The notes beneath the pieces are model-generated. The model had not been told where the DNA came from, made no database searches, and saw only the letters and a list, made by a program, of their open reading frames with translations. Positions 15,896-23,852 of a DNA stretch of 64,000 nt are shown here, piece after piece. The stretch is taken from contig NZ_LT576451.1 in the NCBI RefSeq assembly GCF_900086645.1, positions 434,001-498,000 of the forward strand, read 5' to 3'. The first letter of the stretch is position 1. Each line of letters starts with the position of its first letter. Source of the stretch: Curtobacterium sp. 9128. Its GTDB lineage: Bacteria; Actinomycetota; Actinomycetes; Actinomycetales; Microbacteriaceae. Position numbers and translations under genes: made by a program.

Positions 15896-17440
15896 GTGAC
15901 CGAGGGACGCAGCACGACCACACGCAGCACGACCACACGCAGGGGGCTCATCGCCGGGGGAGTCGGGCTCGGGCTCGCGGGGGTCCTGGCCGCGTGCACC
16001 GGGCCGTCGCCGTCGCCGACCCGCACGCGGACACCGAGTCCCACCCCGACACCGTCGTCACCTCAGGGCCCGGATTCGTGGGACGCGCTGGCCGCCGCGG
16101 TCTCCGGCACGCTGCTGCGCTCCGGCTCGACGGGGTGGGACGGCGCGCGCGTGCTCGAGAACCCCCGGTACGACGACGCCGACCCGCAGGGCATCCTCCG
16201 CGTGGCGAACAGCGACGACGTCGTCGCCGGGCTCGCGTTCGCCAGGAACACGCACACCCCGGTGGCGCTCCGGGCCGGCGGCCACTCGTACACGGGGTGG
16301 TCGGCCGGCGGTGCGTCCGGGACCGACGTCCCGCGGTCGCTGGTGATCAGCACGCAGGCGCTGGACGGGATCGACGTCTCCGGCGACTCCGTGACGATCG
16401 GCCCCGGCGCACAGCTCGGCGACGTCTATGCGGCGCTGGCGAAAGCCGGCCGGGCGATCGGCGCGGGATCCTGCCCGACGGTGGGCATCGGCGGGCTGAC
16501 GCTCGGCGGCGGTGTCGGCGTCCTCGTCCGGTCGTTCGGGCTGACGTGCGACCAGCTCACCGGAGCCACGGTCGTCACCGCCGACGGAGCCGTGCACGAG
16601 GTCTCGGCCACGCGCGAACCGGACCTGTTCTGGGCCTGCCGCGGTGGGGGCGGTGGAACCGTCGGCGTCGTGACGTCGATGACGTTCCGGACGCAAGCCG
16701 CGCCTCCCGTCCTGCTCTTCAGCATCGTGTTCCCCTGGTCGGCCGCTCGGGACGTCGTGCGCGCCTGGCAGGACTGGGCGCCGAAGGCGGACCCGAAGCT
16801 CTGGTCGACGCTGAAGCTGCTCGCCGGATCCCGGCACAGCGCACCGACCGTGACGGTCACCGGTACCTGGACAGGCGAGAAGTCAGGTGCTGACACCAGC
16901 GTCGACGGTTTCATCCAGGCGACCGGGGTGACGCCGACCACACACACGGCGACCGAGCTGACGTACGGACAGGCCATGGCGCAGCTCGGCGGGAAGGCGC
17001 AGCGGGTGTCGCAGGCGGCGACCTCGTCGATCGGGACCGCCGCGTTGACGGACGCCCAGATCGACGTGCTCGTGCAGCAGGCCGCGGGTGCGGGGGAGGT
17101 GTCCGGCGTGCTCGAGGGCGGGGTCGCGCTCGACGCACTCGGCGGGGTCGTGGCCGATGTCGGGCGGACGGACAGTGCGTTCCCGTGGCGGTCGGCGCTC
17201 TGCACGGTGCAGTACACCGCGGTGTTCCGGAACGGTGCCGACCCGGCGCCGTTCGACCAGTACGTGCGCGGGTTCCGGAAGGCGATGACGCCGGCGTGGG
17301 GCGACGGGGCGTACGCGAACTACTGCGACGCGGCGATCACGGACCCGGCGGCGTACTTCGACGTGAACACCTCGCGGCTGCACCGGATCGCCGAGCAGGC
17401 GGACCCCGATGGCCGCTTCGCCCAGCCGAACTGGGTGTGA
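15896..17440 (+). CDS. exported FAD-dependent oxidase, berberine-bridge-enzyme type
   Basis: A 514-residue flavoprotein. The N-terminus has twin arginines (TTTRRGLIAGGVGLGLAG) and a lipobox LAAC at about residues 31-34, so it is probably a Tat-exported lipoprotein, followed by a Ser/Thr/Pro linker. The FAD domain has GGHSYTG (His for covalent flavin) and, in SFGLTCDQLTG, a Cys where bicovalently flavinylated relatives have theirs. The C-terminus YANYCDAAITDPAAYF and DPDGRFAQPNWV is the usual BBE end. Family members oxidise sugars or alkaloid-like alcohols. A 15-base tandem repeat codes for RSTTTRSTTT before the arginines. Start GTG six bases after TAGAAA. Confidence 0.88.
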   Translation: MTEGRSTTTRSTTTRRGLIAGGVGLGLAGVLAACTGPSPSPTRTRTPSPTPTPSSPQGPDSWDALAAAVSGTLLRSGSTGWDGARVLENPRYDDADPQGILRVANSDDVVAGLAFARNTHTPVALRAGGHSYTGWSAGGASGTDVPRSLVISTQALDGIDVSGDSVTIGPGAQLGDVYAALAKAGRAIGAGSCPTVGIGGLTLGGGVGVLVRSFGLTCDQLTGATVVTADGAVHEVSATREPDLFWACRGGGGGTVGVVTSMTFRTQAAPPVLLFSIVFPWSAARDVVRAWQDWAPKADPKLWSTLKLLAGSRHSAPTVTVTGTWTGEKSGADTSVDGFIQATGVTPTTHTATELTYGQAMAQLGGKAQRVSQAATSSIGTAALTDAQIDVLVQQAAGAGEVSGVLEGGVALDALGGVVADVGRTDSAFPWRSALCTVQYTAVFRNGADPAPFDQYVRGFRKAMTPAWGDGAYANYCDAAITDPAAYFDVNTSRLHRIAEQADPDGRFAQPNWV

Positions 17441-17485
17441 CGCGGGGGCGGCGGCGGCGCGCGTCGGGCGGTGCCGTTTGCGCCT

Positions 17486-17545
17486 GCACAACCAAAAGCA
17501 GCTCGAACCGCCGACTTGCATGGTTCGAGCTGCTCTTGGTTGTGC
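17486..17545. terminator. 24-base inverted repeat between convergent genes
   Basis: GCACAACCAAAAGCAGCTCG plus AACC pairs with GGTTCGAGCTGCTCTTGGTTGTGC with one mismatch around a 12-base loop. It is less GC-rich than its surroundings and unlike the GACGGGAGGC family. Confidence 0.8.
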
Positions 17546-17581
17546 GGATGCGAAGCGCGCCGGGCGCGGCGCCAGCCCGCG

Positions 17582-17965
17582 TCAGCGGCGGAAGTAGGCG
17601 TTCGAGGCCGGGAGGAACATCAGGATCGTCGCGATGATCACGGCGATGAGGCCGATCGTGCCGACGATGCTGAACGCGCTCACGACGCCGAGGACCTGCA
17701 GGATCGCCAGGACCAGCAGCACGATGCGGGCCCAGTTCCGGCCGTCGCGCATGCGGAACACGATGAAGAGCTCGACCAGGGCGATGACGATCGCGATGAC
17801 CGCACCGATCACGAGGGCGGTGCCGCCGGCGGCTCCCTGCACCTGCGAACCGGAGGAAGCGAAGCCCACGATGCCGCCAATGATCCCGATCAGGACCGTC
17901 ACCAGCCAGAGGACGAACGAGATGGTGACCGTGGTCGGCCGACCCGAGGCGGAAGAGCTGCTCAT
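17582..17965 (-). CDS. small four-helix membrane protein
   Basis: A 127-residue membrane protein of unknown function with four hydrophobic helices: residues about 13-35, 48-70, 80-98 (after RMRDGRNWAR) and 100-118. A short Ser-rich N-terminus and the end NAYFRR are cytoplasmic by charge. GGGAA precedes the ATG. The pattern F-R-M-R-D-G-R-N-W-A-R-I-V-L between helices 2 and 3 recalls small membrane proteins of Microbacteriaceae, but I cannot name the family with certainty. Stands alone between two terminators or gaps. Confidence 0.75.
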   Translation of the reverse strand: MSSSSASGRPTTVTISFVLWLVTVLIGIIGGIVGFASSGSQVQGAAGGTALVIGAVIAIVIALVELFIVFRMRDGRNWARIVLLVLAILQVLGVVSAFSIVGTIGLIAVIIATILMFLPASNAYFRR

Positions 17966-18087
17966 GATGTGTTCCCTTTCGTGGCCGACCTCGGCCGTGG
18001 CGACCGGATAGTCGCTCGGATCAGAAGGTAGTCGCGCGCATCACTCACGTCCGGACCATCCGATCGACGCGTCCTACGATGTGCCGC

Positions 18088-18684
18088 ATGGAGATCGAGC
18101 CGTTCGTCGTCGTGAACGCCGCAGCCTGGCGCGCGTGGCTCGACGCGAACGAGGACTCCTCCGACGGGGTCTGGCTCGTGCTCGCGAAGAAGGGCACGAC
18201 GGAGCCGACGTCCGTGACCTACGCCCAGGCGCTCGACGAGGCACTCTGCTCCGGGTGGATCGACGGTCAGAAGCGCAGCCTCGACGCCGCGACGTTCCTG
18301 CAGCGGTTCACGCCGCGTCGGAAGGCCTCGCTGTGGTCCGAGCGCAACATCGGGCTCGTCGCGACGCTCATCGCCGACGGGCGGATGCGGGACCGGGGTC
18401 AGGCGGAGATCGACCGCGCGAAGGAGGACGGGCGCTGGGACCGCGCCTACGCCGGAGCCGCCTCGATCACGGTGCCCGACGACCTGCAGGCAGCGCTCGA
18501 CGCCGCTCCGGCCGCAGCCGCACTGTTCGCCGACCTCGACGCCACGAACCGGTACGCGGTGCTGCACCGGATCACGACCGCCCCGAGCGCGACCGCGCGG
18601 ACGAACCGGCTGACGAAGCTCGTCGGGATGCTGGAGCGCGGCGAGACCCCGTACCCGCGCCCGGCAGGGGGACAGGTCCGCTGA
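18088..18684 (+). CDS. YdeI/OmpD-associated family protein
   Basis: A 198-residue soluble protein. WRAWLDANEDSSDGVWLVLAKKGT, then EALCSGWIDGQKRSLD and FTPRRKASLWSERN are the conserved blocks of the YdeI family, which is linked with stress and envelope defence in other bacteria but whose activity is unknown. The ATG at 18088 was preferred over 18079 because TACGAT lies seven bases upstream. The following aldo-keto reductase starts 33 bases later with its own hexamer. Confidence 0.88.
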   Translation: MEIEPFVVVNAAAWRAWLDANEDSSDGVWLVLAKKGTTEPTSVTYAQALDEALCSGWIDGQKRSLDAATFLQRFTPRRKASLWSERNIGLVATLIADGRMRDRGQAEIDRAKEDGRWDRAYAGAASITVPDDLQAALDAAPAAAALFADLDATNRYAVLHRITTAPSATARTNRLTKLVGMLERGETPYPRPAGGQVR

Positions 18685-18717
18685 GGACGGAGCGGCCGGA
18701 CGGGGTAGACCGGACAC

Positions 18718-19599
18718 ATGACGACAGGTCCTGACACCACCACCCGTCCCGCCGACGCCTCCGGTACGTTCCGCATCGGCGGCGATCTCGAGGTGAACCG
18801 CCTCGGGTACGGCACCATGCAGCTCACCGGCCCCGGGGTCTGGGGACCCCCGAAGGACCACGACGAAGCCGTCCGCGTCCTGAAGCGCGCCGTCGAGCTC
18901 GGCGTGAACTTCTTCGACACCGCCGACAGCTACGGCCCCTACGTCGCCGAAGAGCTGCTCCACGAAGCGCTCCACCCCTACGGCGACGACATCGTGATCG
19001 CGACGAAGGCCGGCCTCACCCGCACGGGCCCGAACGAGTGGCCGCCCGTCGGCCGACCGGAGTACCTGCGGCAGGAGGCCGAGATGAGCCTGCGCCGCCT
19101 AGGGCTCGAGCGCATCGACCTGTTCCAGCTGCACCGCATCGACCCGAAGGTCCCGCTGGAGGACCAGGTCGGTGAGCTCAAGAAGCTCCAGGACGAGGGC
19201 AAGATCCGGCACATCGGCCTGTCCGAGGTCCAGGTGGACGACGTGAAGGCCGCGCAGGAGATTGCCACGATCGTCTCCGTGCAGAACCTCTACAACCTGC
19301 AGAAGCGCGACGCCGAGGAGCTCCTCGACTGGTCGACCGAGCAGGGCATCGGTTTCATCCCGTGGTTCCCGCTCGCCACCGGCGGCCTGACCGGCGACGA
19401 CTCCCCGCTGACCGACCTCGCGAAGCGCAAGGACGCCACCCCGGCGCAGATCGCCCTCGCCTGGCTGCTCAAGCGATCGCCGGTCGTGCTGCCGATCCCC
19501 GGCACCTCGAGCGTCGCGCACCTCGAGGACAACCTCGCGGGCGCGACGATCGAGCTGACCGACGACGAGTTCGAGGAGCTCTCCGCGCTCGGCAACTGA
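18718..19599 (+). CDS. aldo/keto reductase
   Basis: A 293-residue NADPH-dependent reductase. The catalytic Asp and Tyr are in DTADSYGP, Lys in ATKAG, His in FQLHRID, and the cofactor end is [19 protein letters not shown]. The N-terminus has a Thr-rich extension before [21 protein letters not shown]. The barrel is on the short side because the loop after strand 7 is reduced. TAGACC lies six bases before the ATG. Convergent with an SDR 25 bases away. Substrate unknown. Confidence 0.9.
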   Translation: MTTGPDTTTRPADASGTFRIGGDLEVNRLGYGTMQLTGPGVWGPPKDHDEAVRVLKRAVELGVNFFDTADSYGPYVAEELLHEALHPYGDDIVIATKAGLTRTGPNEWPPVGRPEYLRQEAEMSLRRLGLERIDLFQLHRIDPKVPLEDQVGELKKLQDEGKIRHIGLSEVQVDDVKAAQEIATIVSVQNLYNLQKRDAEELLDWSTEQGIGFIPWFPLATGGLTGDDSPLTDLAKRKDATPAQIALAWLLKRSPVVLPIPGTSSVAHLEDNLAGATIELTDDEFEELSALGN

Positions 19600-19624
19600 C
19601 GCGCGAACGGGACGCGCGGGCCGC

Positions 19625-20356
19625 TCAGCCCGCGATCGCCGCCATCGCCTGCGCGGTCGCCTCGCCGAGGTCCTCGGCGGGGCGGCTCAGCAGTCCCTTG
19701 ACCATCCGGGTGTCGTCGTCGGCGAGGACCTCGAACGCGCCGGCGACCGCGCCGTCGTACGCCTGCGCGACGACGCTCGCCGGGCTCACCTTCGGCACGT
19801 CGAACCGTGCCCCCATCGCGGTGTCGATCATGCCGACGAGGACCCCGGTCACGGTCGTGCCCTGCGCCGCCAACTCGGTCCGCAGCCCGTTCGTCGCGGA
19901 CCATGCGGCCGCCTTGGACGCGGCGTACACCGTCGGGATCGGCGTCCATGCGGCGAGGGACAGCACGTTCAGCACGGCGCCGCCGCCGTTCCGGGCGAGC
20001 ACGGGGGCGAACGCGCCGGAGACCTTGATCGTCCCGAACACGTTCGTCTCGAAGACGGACCGGAGCACGTCGTCGTCCGCGCTCGCGATCGAACCGTCGG
20101 AGCTGGGGGCGATGGCGGCGTTGTTCACGAGCAGGTCGACGTCGGGAGCGGCCGCCGCTGCCGACGCGATCGACCCCGCGTCGGTCAGGTCGAGGGTCAG
20201 CGGCACGATCCGGTCGTCGTCCCACTGCCGCGGGGAGCGGGCGGTCGCGTACACCTTGGCGGCGCCGCGTTCGAGGGCCTGGCGCACGAACTCCTCGCCG
20301 AGCCCGCCGTTCGCTCCGGTCACGAGCACGATCCGGTCGTCGAGTCGCTCAGTCAT
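19625..20356 (-). CDS. short-chain dehydrogenase/reductase
   Basis: A 243-residue classical SDR. TGANGGLG binds NAD(P), NNAAIAP replaces the usual NNAG with NNAA, and YAASK holds the catalytic Tyr and Lys. It closely resembles the SDR at 25246-25950 in layout (RGAAKVYATARSP, NGGGAVLNVLS), suggesting the two are paralogues. AGGAG five bases before the ATG sets the start; a GTG lies six bases upstream. The divergent TetR gene and two GGGGA dyads in the gap point to ligand-controlled expression. Confidence 0.88.
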   Translation of the reverse strand: MTERLDDRIVLVTGANGGLGEEFVRQALERGAAKVYATARSPRQWDDDRIVPLTLDLTDAGSIASAAAAAPDVDLLVNNAAIAPSSDGSIASADDDVLRSVFETNVFGTIKVSGAFAPVLARNGGGAVLNVLSLAAWTPIPTVYAASKAAAWSATNGLRTELAAQGTTVTGVLVGMIDTAMGARFDVPKVSPASVVAQAYDGAVAGAFEVLADDDTRMVKGLLSRPAEDLGEATAQAMAAIAG

Positions 20357-20385
20357 GGTCACTCCTGTAGGTTGAGAGATGAAAC

Positions 20386-20421
20386 GGGGATTGTCCCCGG
20401 ATCAGTATGTGGGGAGTCCCC
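20386..20421. promoter_or_regulatory. TetR operators between SDR and tetR
   Basis: GGGGATTGTCCCC (20386-20398) and GGGGAGTCCCC (20411-20421) are two closely spaced inverted repeats with the same GGGGA arm. A 20-base direct repeat (CCCACTTCTGTCAACCGAGC and a near copy) follows at 20421-20460, just before the tetR leader. Confidence 0.65.
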
Positions 20422-20480
20422 CCACTTCTGTCAACCGAGCCCCACTTCTGTCGACCGAGACAGAGCAGATCGGAGACGCC

Positions 20481-21071
20481 ATGGACCGGACGACCACGAA
20501 GCCCATGCGCGCCGACGCACGACGCAACCGTGACGCGATCATCACCGCGGCTCGACAGGTGTTCGAACAGGGCGGCACCCTCGCGCCGATCGACGGCATC
20601 GCGACCGCGGCCGGCGTCGGGAACGCGACCCTGTACCGCAACTTCCCGACACGGGAAGACCTCCTCGCGGCCGTGATGGCGGAGAGCTTCCACGCAGCAC
20701 TCCGCGACTCCCGAGACCTCGAGGAGCTGCCCGCCGACGACGCCCTCGCCGAGTGGATGTTCCGCGTGACCTGGCAGCTCCGGATCTGGCAGAACCTGCC
20801 GACCTGCATCGCGGGTGCCATCGGCGACGACGACTCGCCCGTCAGCAGCGTCTGCGCCGGCCTGACCGAGCGGACGGGGGAGTTCCTCGAGCGGGCCCGG
20901 TCGGATGGATCGGCGACCGACGCGGCGAGCGCCGAGGACGTCTTCGAGCTGCTGACGACGCTCTCGTGGGGAGTGGACCGGTTCGGCGACGACCAGGACC
21001 GAGCCAGGGCTCGAGTCCGGCTCGGCACCGCCGGCCTGTTCAGCGGCGCCGCGCGACCGGCGCAGCGCTGA
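20481..21071 (+). CDS. TetR-family transcriptional regulator
   Basis: A 196-residue repressor. The helix-turn-helix spans residues about 12-60 (RDAIITAARQVFEQGG, IDGIATAAGVGNATLYRNFPTREDLL), and the rest is the helical effector domain (TCIAGAIGDDDSPVSSVCAGL is typical of the subgroup that binds small aromatics, though this is only a resemblance). The internal ATG at 20481 was chosen over the longer frame because GGAGA precedes it. Divergent from an SDR across two dyads, so it most likely represses that gene and itself. Confidence 0.87.
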   Translation: MDRTTTKPMRADARRNRDAIITAARQVFEQGGTLAPIDGIATAAGVGNATLYRNFPTREDLLAAVMAESFHAALRDSRDLEELPADDALAEWMFRVTWQLRIWQNLPTCIAGAIGDDDSPVSSVCAGLTERTGEFLERARSDGSATDAASAEDVFELLTTLSWGVDRFGDDQDRARARVRLGTAGLFSGAARPAQR

Positions 21072-21082
21072 AGGCCGCGTGC

Positions 21083-21292
21083 TCAGCGGCGCCGGAACAG
21101 GTCGGCGATCGCCCACGGCCCCGGAGCCAGGCGCACCGCCATCTCGTCGCGCACCCGGGCTTCGCGCTCGCGGTCCCGCGTGAGCTCCGTGATCTCGGCG
21201 TTCACCGTCCACCACATCGCGACGCGTTCGCGCAACGAGGGCCGTCCGGCCGCGGGGGTCGTCGTCTCGATCGTGCTGGTGTCGTCGTGCAT
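21083..21292 (-). CDS. small hypothetical protein
   Basis: A 69-residue soluble, charged protein (MHDDTSTIETTTPAAGRP, then ERVAMWWTVNAEITELTRDREREARVRDEMAVRLAPGPW). The middle is a predicted amphipathic helix rich in Arg and Glu; the end DLFRRR is basic. TACCGT lies six bases before the ATG, so the start is favoured over a longer frame. It shares a 77-base divergent gap with an aldo-keto reductase. I do not recognise it. Confidence 0.6.
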   Translation of the reverse strand: MHDDTSTIETTTPAAGRPSLRERVAMWWTVNAEITELTRDREREARVRDEMAVRLAPGPWAIADLFRRR

Positions 21293-21369
21293 GCCTCCAC
21301 GGTAGGAGCGGAACGCGCGGTGAAGGAGGCTCCACCAGGACACGGCCCAGCGGGACTACCGTCGTGACC

Positions 21370-22350
21370 ATGCAGCGACGCACCCTGGCCAGCACCGGCC
21401 GTGAGACCTCCGTGATCGGCCTCGGCACCTGGCAGTTCGGCGGCGACTGGGGTCCGGTGGAGGACGCCGATGCCTTCGCGGTCATGGACGCCTCGTTCGA
21501 GTCCGGCGTGACGCTCTTCGACACCGCCGACGTCTACGGCGACGGTCGCAGCGAGGAGCTCATCGGGCGATGGCTCCGTGCCAACGCCGACTCCGGCGTC
21601 ACGGTCACGACGAAGATGGGCCGCCGTGCGGACCAGGTCCCGTCGAACTACAGCGCGGCGAACTTCCGCGAATGGGTCGACCGCTCACGCACGAACCTGC
21701 AGCAGGACACGCTGGACCTGGTCCAGCTGCACTGCCCGCCGTCCCCTGTGTTCGACGACGACGCCGTCTACGACGCGCTCGACGCGCTCGTCGCCGATCA
21801 GTCGATCGCCGCGTACGGCGTCAGCGTCGAGACTGCCGACCAGGCGCTCACCGCGATCGAGCGGCCCGGTGTCGCGAGCGTCCAGATCATCCTCAACGCG
21901 TTCCGCTTGAAGCCGCTGGACGCGGTCCTGCCGGCCGCACGGGAGGCAGGGGTCGCCGTGCTCGCGCGCGTCCCGTTGGCATCGGGGTTGCTCTCCGGCA
22001 AGTACACCACCGACACCGAGTTCGCCCCGGAGGACCACCGCACCTACAACCGCCACGGCGAGGCGTTCGACCAGGGCGAGACCTTCAGCGGCGTGCCGTT
22101 CGAGGACGGTGTCCGGGCGGCGCAGGAGTTCGCCGCCGCACTGCCCGACGGCGTCTCCGTCCCGCAGGCGGCGCTGGCCTGGATCGTCGCGCAGGACGGC
22201 GTCACGGCCGCGATCCCCGGCGCACGGAACGCCGAGCAGGCCCGCTCCAACGCCGCCGCCGGCTCGCTCGACCCTGTCCCGGGACTCGACGCGACCGTGC
22301 ACGAGCTGTACGACCGGTGGTTCCGCGCGACGGTGCACGAGCGCTGGTGA
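21370..22350 (+). CDS. aldo/keto reductase
   Basis: A 326-residue reductase with DTADVYGDG (Asp, Tyr), TTKMG (Lys), VQLHCPP (His) and the cofactor end AAIPGARNAEQARSNAAA. The loop ARVPLASGLLSGKYTTDTEF is typical of the AKR11/12-like group. The ATG at 21370 is taken, seven bases after TACCGT (21357-21362); a GTG six bases earlier is less likely. The next gene is another aldo-keto reductase with its own hexamer 84 bases away. Substrate unknown. Confidence 0.9.
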   Translation: MQRRTLASTGRETSVIGLGTWQFGGDWGPVEDADAFAVMDASFESGVTLFDTADVYGDGRSEELIGRWLRANADSGVTVTTKMGRRADQVPSNYSAANFREWVDRSRTNLQQDTLDLVQLHCPPSPVFDDDAVYDALDALVADQSIAAYGVSVETADQALTAIERPGVASVQIILNAFRLKPLDAVLPAAREAGVAVLARVPLASGLLSGKYTTDTEFAPEDHRTYNRHGEAFDQGETFSGVPFEDGVRAAQEFAAALPDGVSVPQAALAWIVAQDGVTAAIPGARNAEQARSNAAAGSLDPVPGLDATVHELYDRWFRATVHERW

Positions 22351-22433
22351 CCACGGCGGACGATCCGAGCACCGCGGGAGCAGGTACCGACAGGACCCGT
22401 CGCCCCGTCGAGCACCGGCCTACCGTTGCCCGC

Positions 22434-23318
22434 ATGGACAACATCACCCTCAACAACGGCGTCCAGCTCCCCCCGATCGGCTTCGGCGTCTTCCAGAGCT
22501 CCCCTGAGGACACGGTCGACGCGGTGCGGACCGCGCTCGAGGTCGGCTACCGCCACATCGACACCGCCGCCGCGTACGGCAATGAACGACAGGTCGGCGA
22601 GGGCATCCGCGCCTCGGGCGTCGACCGCGACGACATCGTGGTCGAGACCAAGATCTGGGTCTCCGACTACGGGTACGACGAGACCCTGCACGCGTTCGAC
22701 AAGGCGACGCGCAAGCTCGGCTTCGACACGGTCGACGTGCTGATCCTGCACCAGCCCGCACCGGACCGCTTCGCCAAGACCGTCGCCGCGTACCAGGCGC
22801 TCGAGCAGCTGTACGCCGACGGCCGGGTCCGGGCAATCGGGGTGAGCAACTTCATGCCGCACCACCTCCGCTCGCTCCTCGACCAGACGGACGTCATCCC
22901 GGCGCTCAACCAGATCGAGCTGCACCCGTACTTCACGCAACCGGACGTGCAGCGGGCCGACGCCGAGCACGGGATCCTCGACCAGGCGTGGTCCCCGATC
23001 GGCGGCATCACCTTCTACCCGGGCTTCGGTGACGAGCGGGTCAGCGTGCTCGACGACCCGACGATCCGCGCGATCGGCGAGGCGCACGGCAAGACCGCTG
23101 CGCAGGTCATGCTCCGCTGGCACCTGCAGCAGGGGCGGAACGCGATCCCGAAGTCGACGAACCCCGGACGGATCGCGGAGAACTTCGACGTCTTCGACTT
23201 CGCGCTGTCCGACGAGGAGCTCGCGTCCCTCGACGCCCTCGACACCGGGAAGCGCAACGGCCCAGACCCCGACGGGACGGACACGTCGCGCTTCGAGCGT
23301 GTCATCCCTGAGGACTGA
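22434..23318 (+). CDS. aldo/keto reductase, AKR5-like (2,5-diketo-D-gluconate reductase type)
   Basis: A 294-residue reductase of the shorter, classical group. IDTAAAYGNE (Asp, Tyr), ETKIW (Lys), LILHQP (His), GVSNF and the cofactor motif IPKSTNPGRI are all present, as in bacterial diketogluconate and methylglyoxal reductases. The start follows TACCGT by seven bases. A 15-base direct repeat (GACTGACGATCAGCG) spans its stop codon and the end of the next, convergent gene. Distinct in sequence from the other three reductases here, so not a recent duplicate. Confidence 0.9.
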   Translation: MDNITLNNGVQLPPIGFGVFQSSPEDTVDAVRTALEVGYRHIDTAAAYGNERQVGEGIRASGVDRDDIVVETKIWVSDYGYDETLHAFDKATRKLGFDTVDVLILHQPAPDRFAKTVAAYQALEQLYADGRVRAIGVSNFMPHHLRSLLDQTDVIPALNQIELHPYFTQPDVQRADAEHGILDQAWSPIGGITFYPGFGDERVSVLDDPTIRAIGEAHGKTAAQVMLRWHLQQGRNAIPKSTNPGRIAENFDVFDFALSDEELASLDALDTGKRNGPDPDGTDTSRFERVIPED

Positions 23319-23336
23319 CGATCAGCGGACTGACGA

Positions 23337-23822
23337 TCAGCGCGCGGTGATCACCTTGGACGAGCCCGCGATCACCGCGGCGTCTTCGCCGAGGGCGACG
23401 AGCGGGTCCCGGAGGCCCGTCGTGGTCCCGATCGCCTTGCGCAGGAAGTAGCCGGCGAAGCTGCCGATGAGCGCACCGACCGCGCCGAGGACCGCTCCCT
23501 CGACGCGGCGGTCACGCTTGCCGGTCGTGGCGATCGCCGCGCCGACGAGGGCACCAGATCCGGCGCGCCCGATGAGCCCGGCTACCGCGATGCGACTCGG
23601 GGTCTTCGGCAGCTTGTCCCCGACGAGCTCCCCGACGGCACCGGCGACGAGCAGCCCGCGACCGAGCTGCGTGCGGAACATCGGCCAGTCCTGCCACGCA
23701 CCGGTGAGCTCCTTGCGGTCCCGGTTCAGCGCCAGCAGGGCCAGGGGCGTCGCGCTCCGACCGCCGCTCAGGATGCCGAGCAGCAGTGCTCGCGTGCCGG
23801 TGTGCTTGGTGTTCTTCGCCAT
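23337..23822 (-). CDS. DUF4126-like small membrane protein
   Basis: A 161-residue protein with several short Gly/Ala-rich hydrophobic stretches (ALLLGILSGGRSATPLALLALN, LLVAGAVGELVGDKLPKTPSR, GSGALVGAAIATTG, GAVLGAVGALIGSFAGYFLRK). GGRSATP and GELVGDKLPKTPSR match the DUF4126 family, integral membrane proteins of unknown role. The start has only a weak GAGAG site. LssY-like gene upstream on the same strand is 30 bases away, so the two may be co-transcribed. Confidence 0.75.
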   Translation of the reverse strand: MAKNTKHTGTRALLLGILSGGRSATPLALLALNRDRKELTGAWQDWPMFRTQLGRGLLVAGAVGELVGDKLPKTPSRIAVAGLIGRAGSGALVGAAIATTGKRDRRVEGAVLGAVGALIGSFAGYFLRKAIGTTTGLRDPLVALGEDAAVIAGSSKVITAR

Positions 23823-23852
23823 CGTCTCTCGCCTTCTCGTGTCCGTCCGACG

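Noticed and set aside
17517-17545. GGTTCGAGC similar to a tRNA T-loop
   Set aside because: No acceptor stem, anticodon arm or D-arm can be formed; it is part of an inverted repeat between genes.
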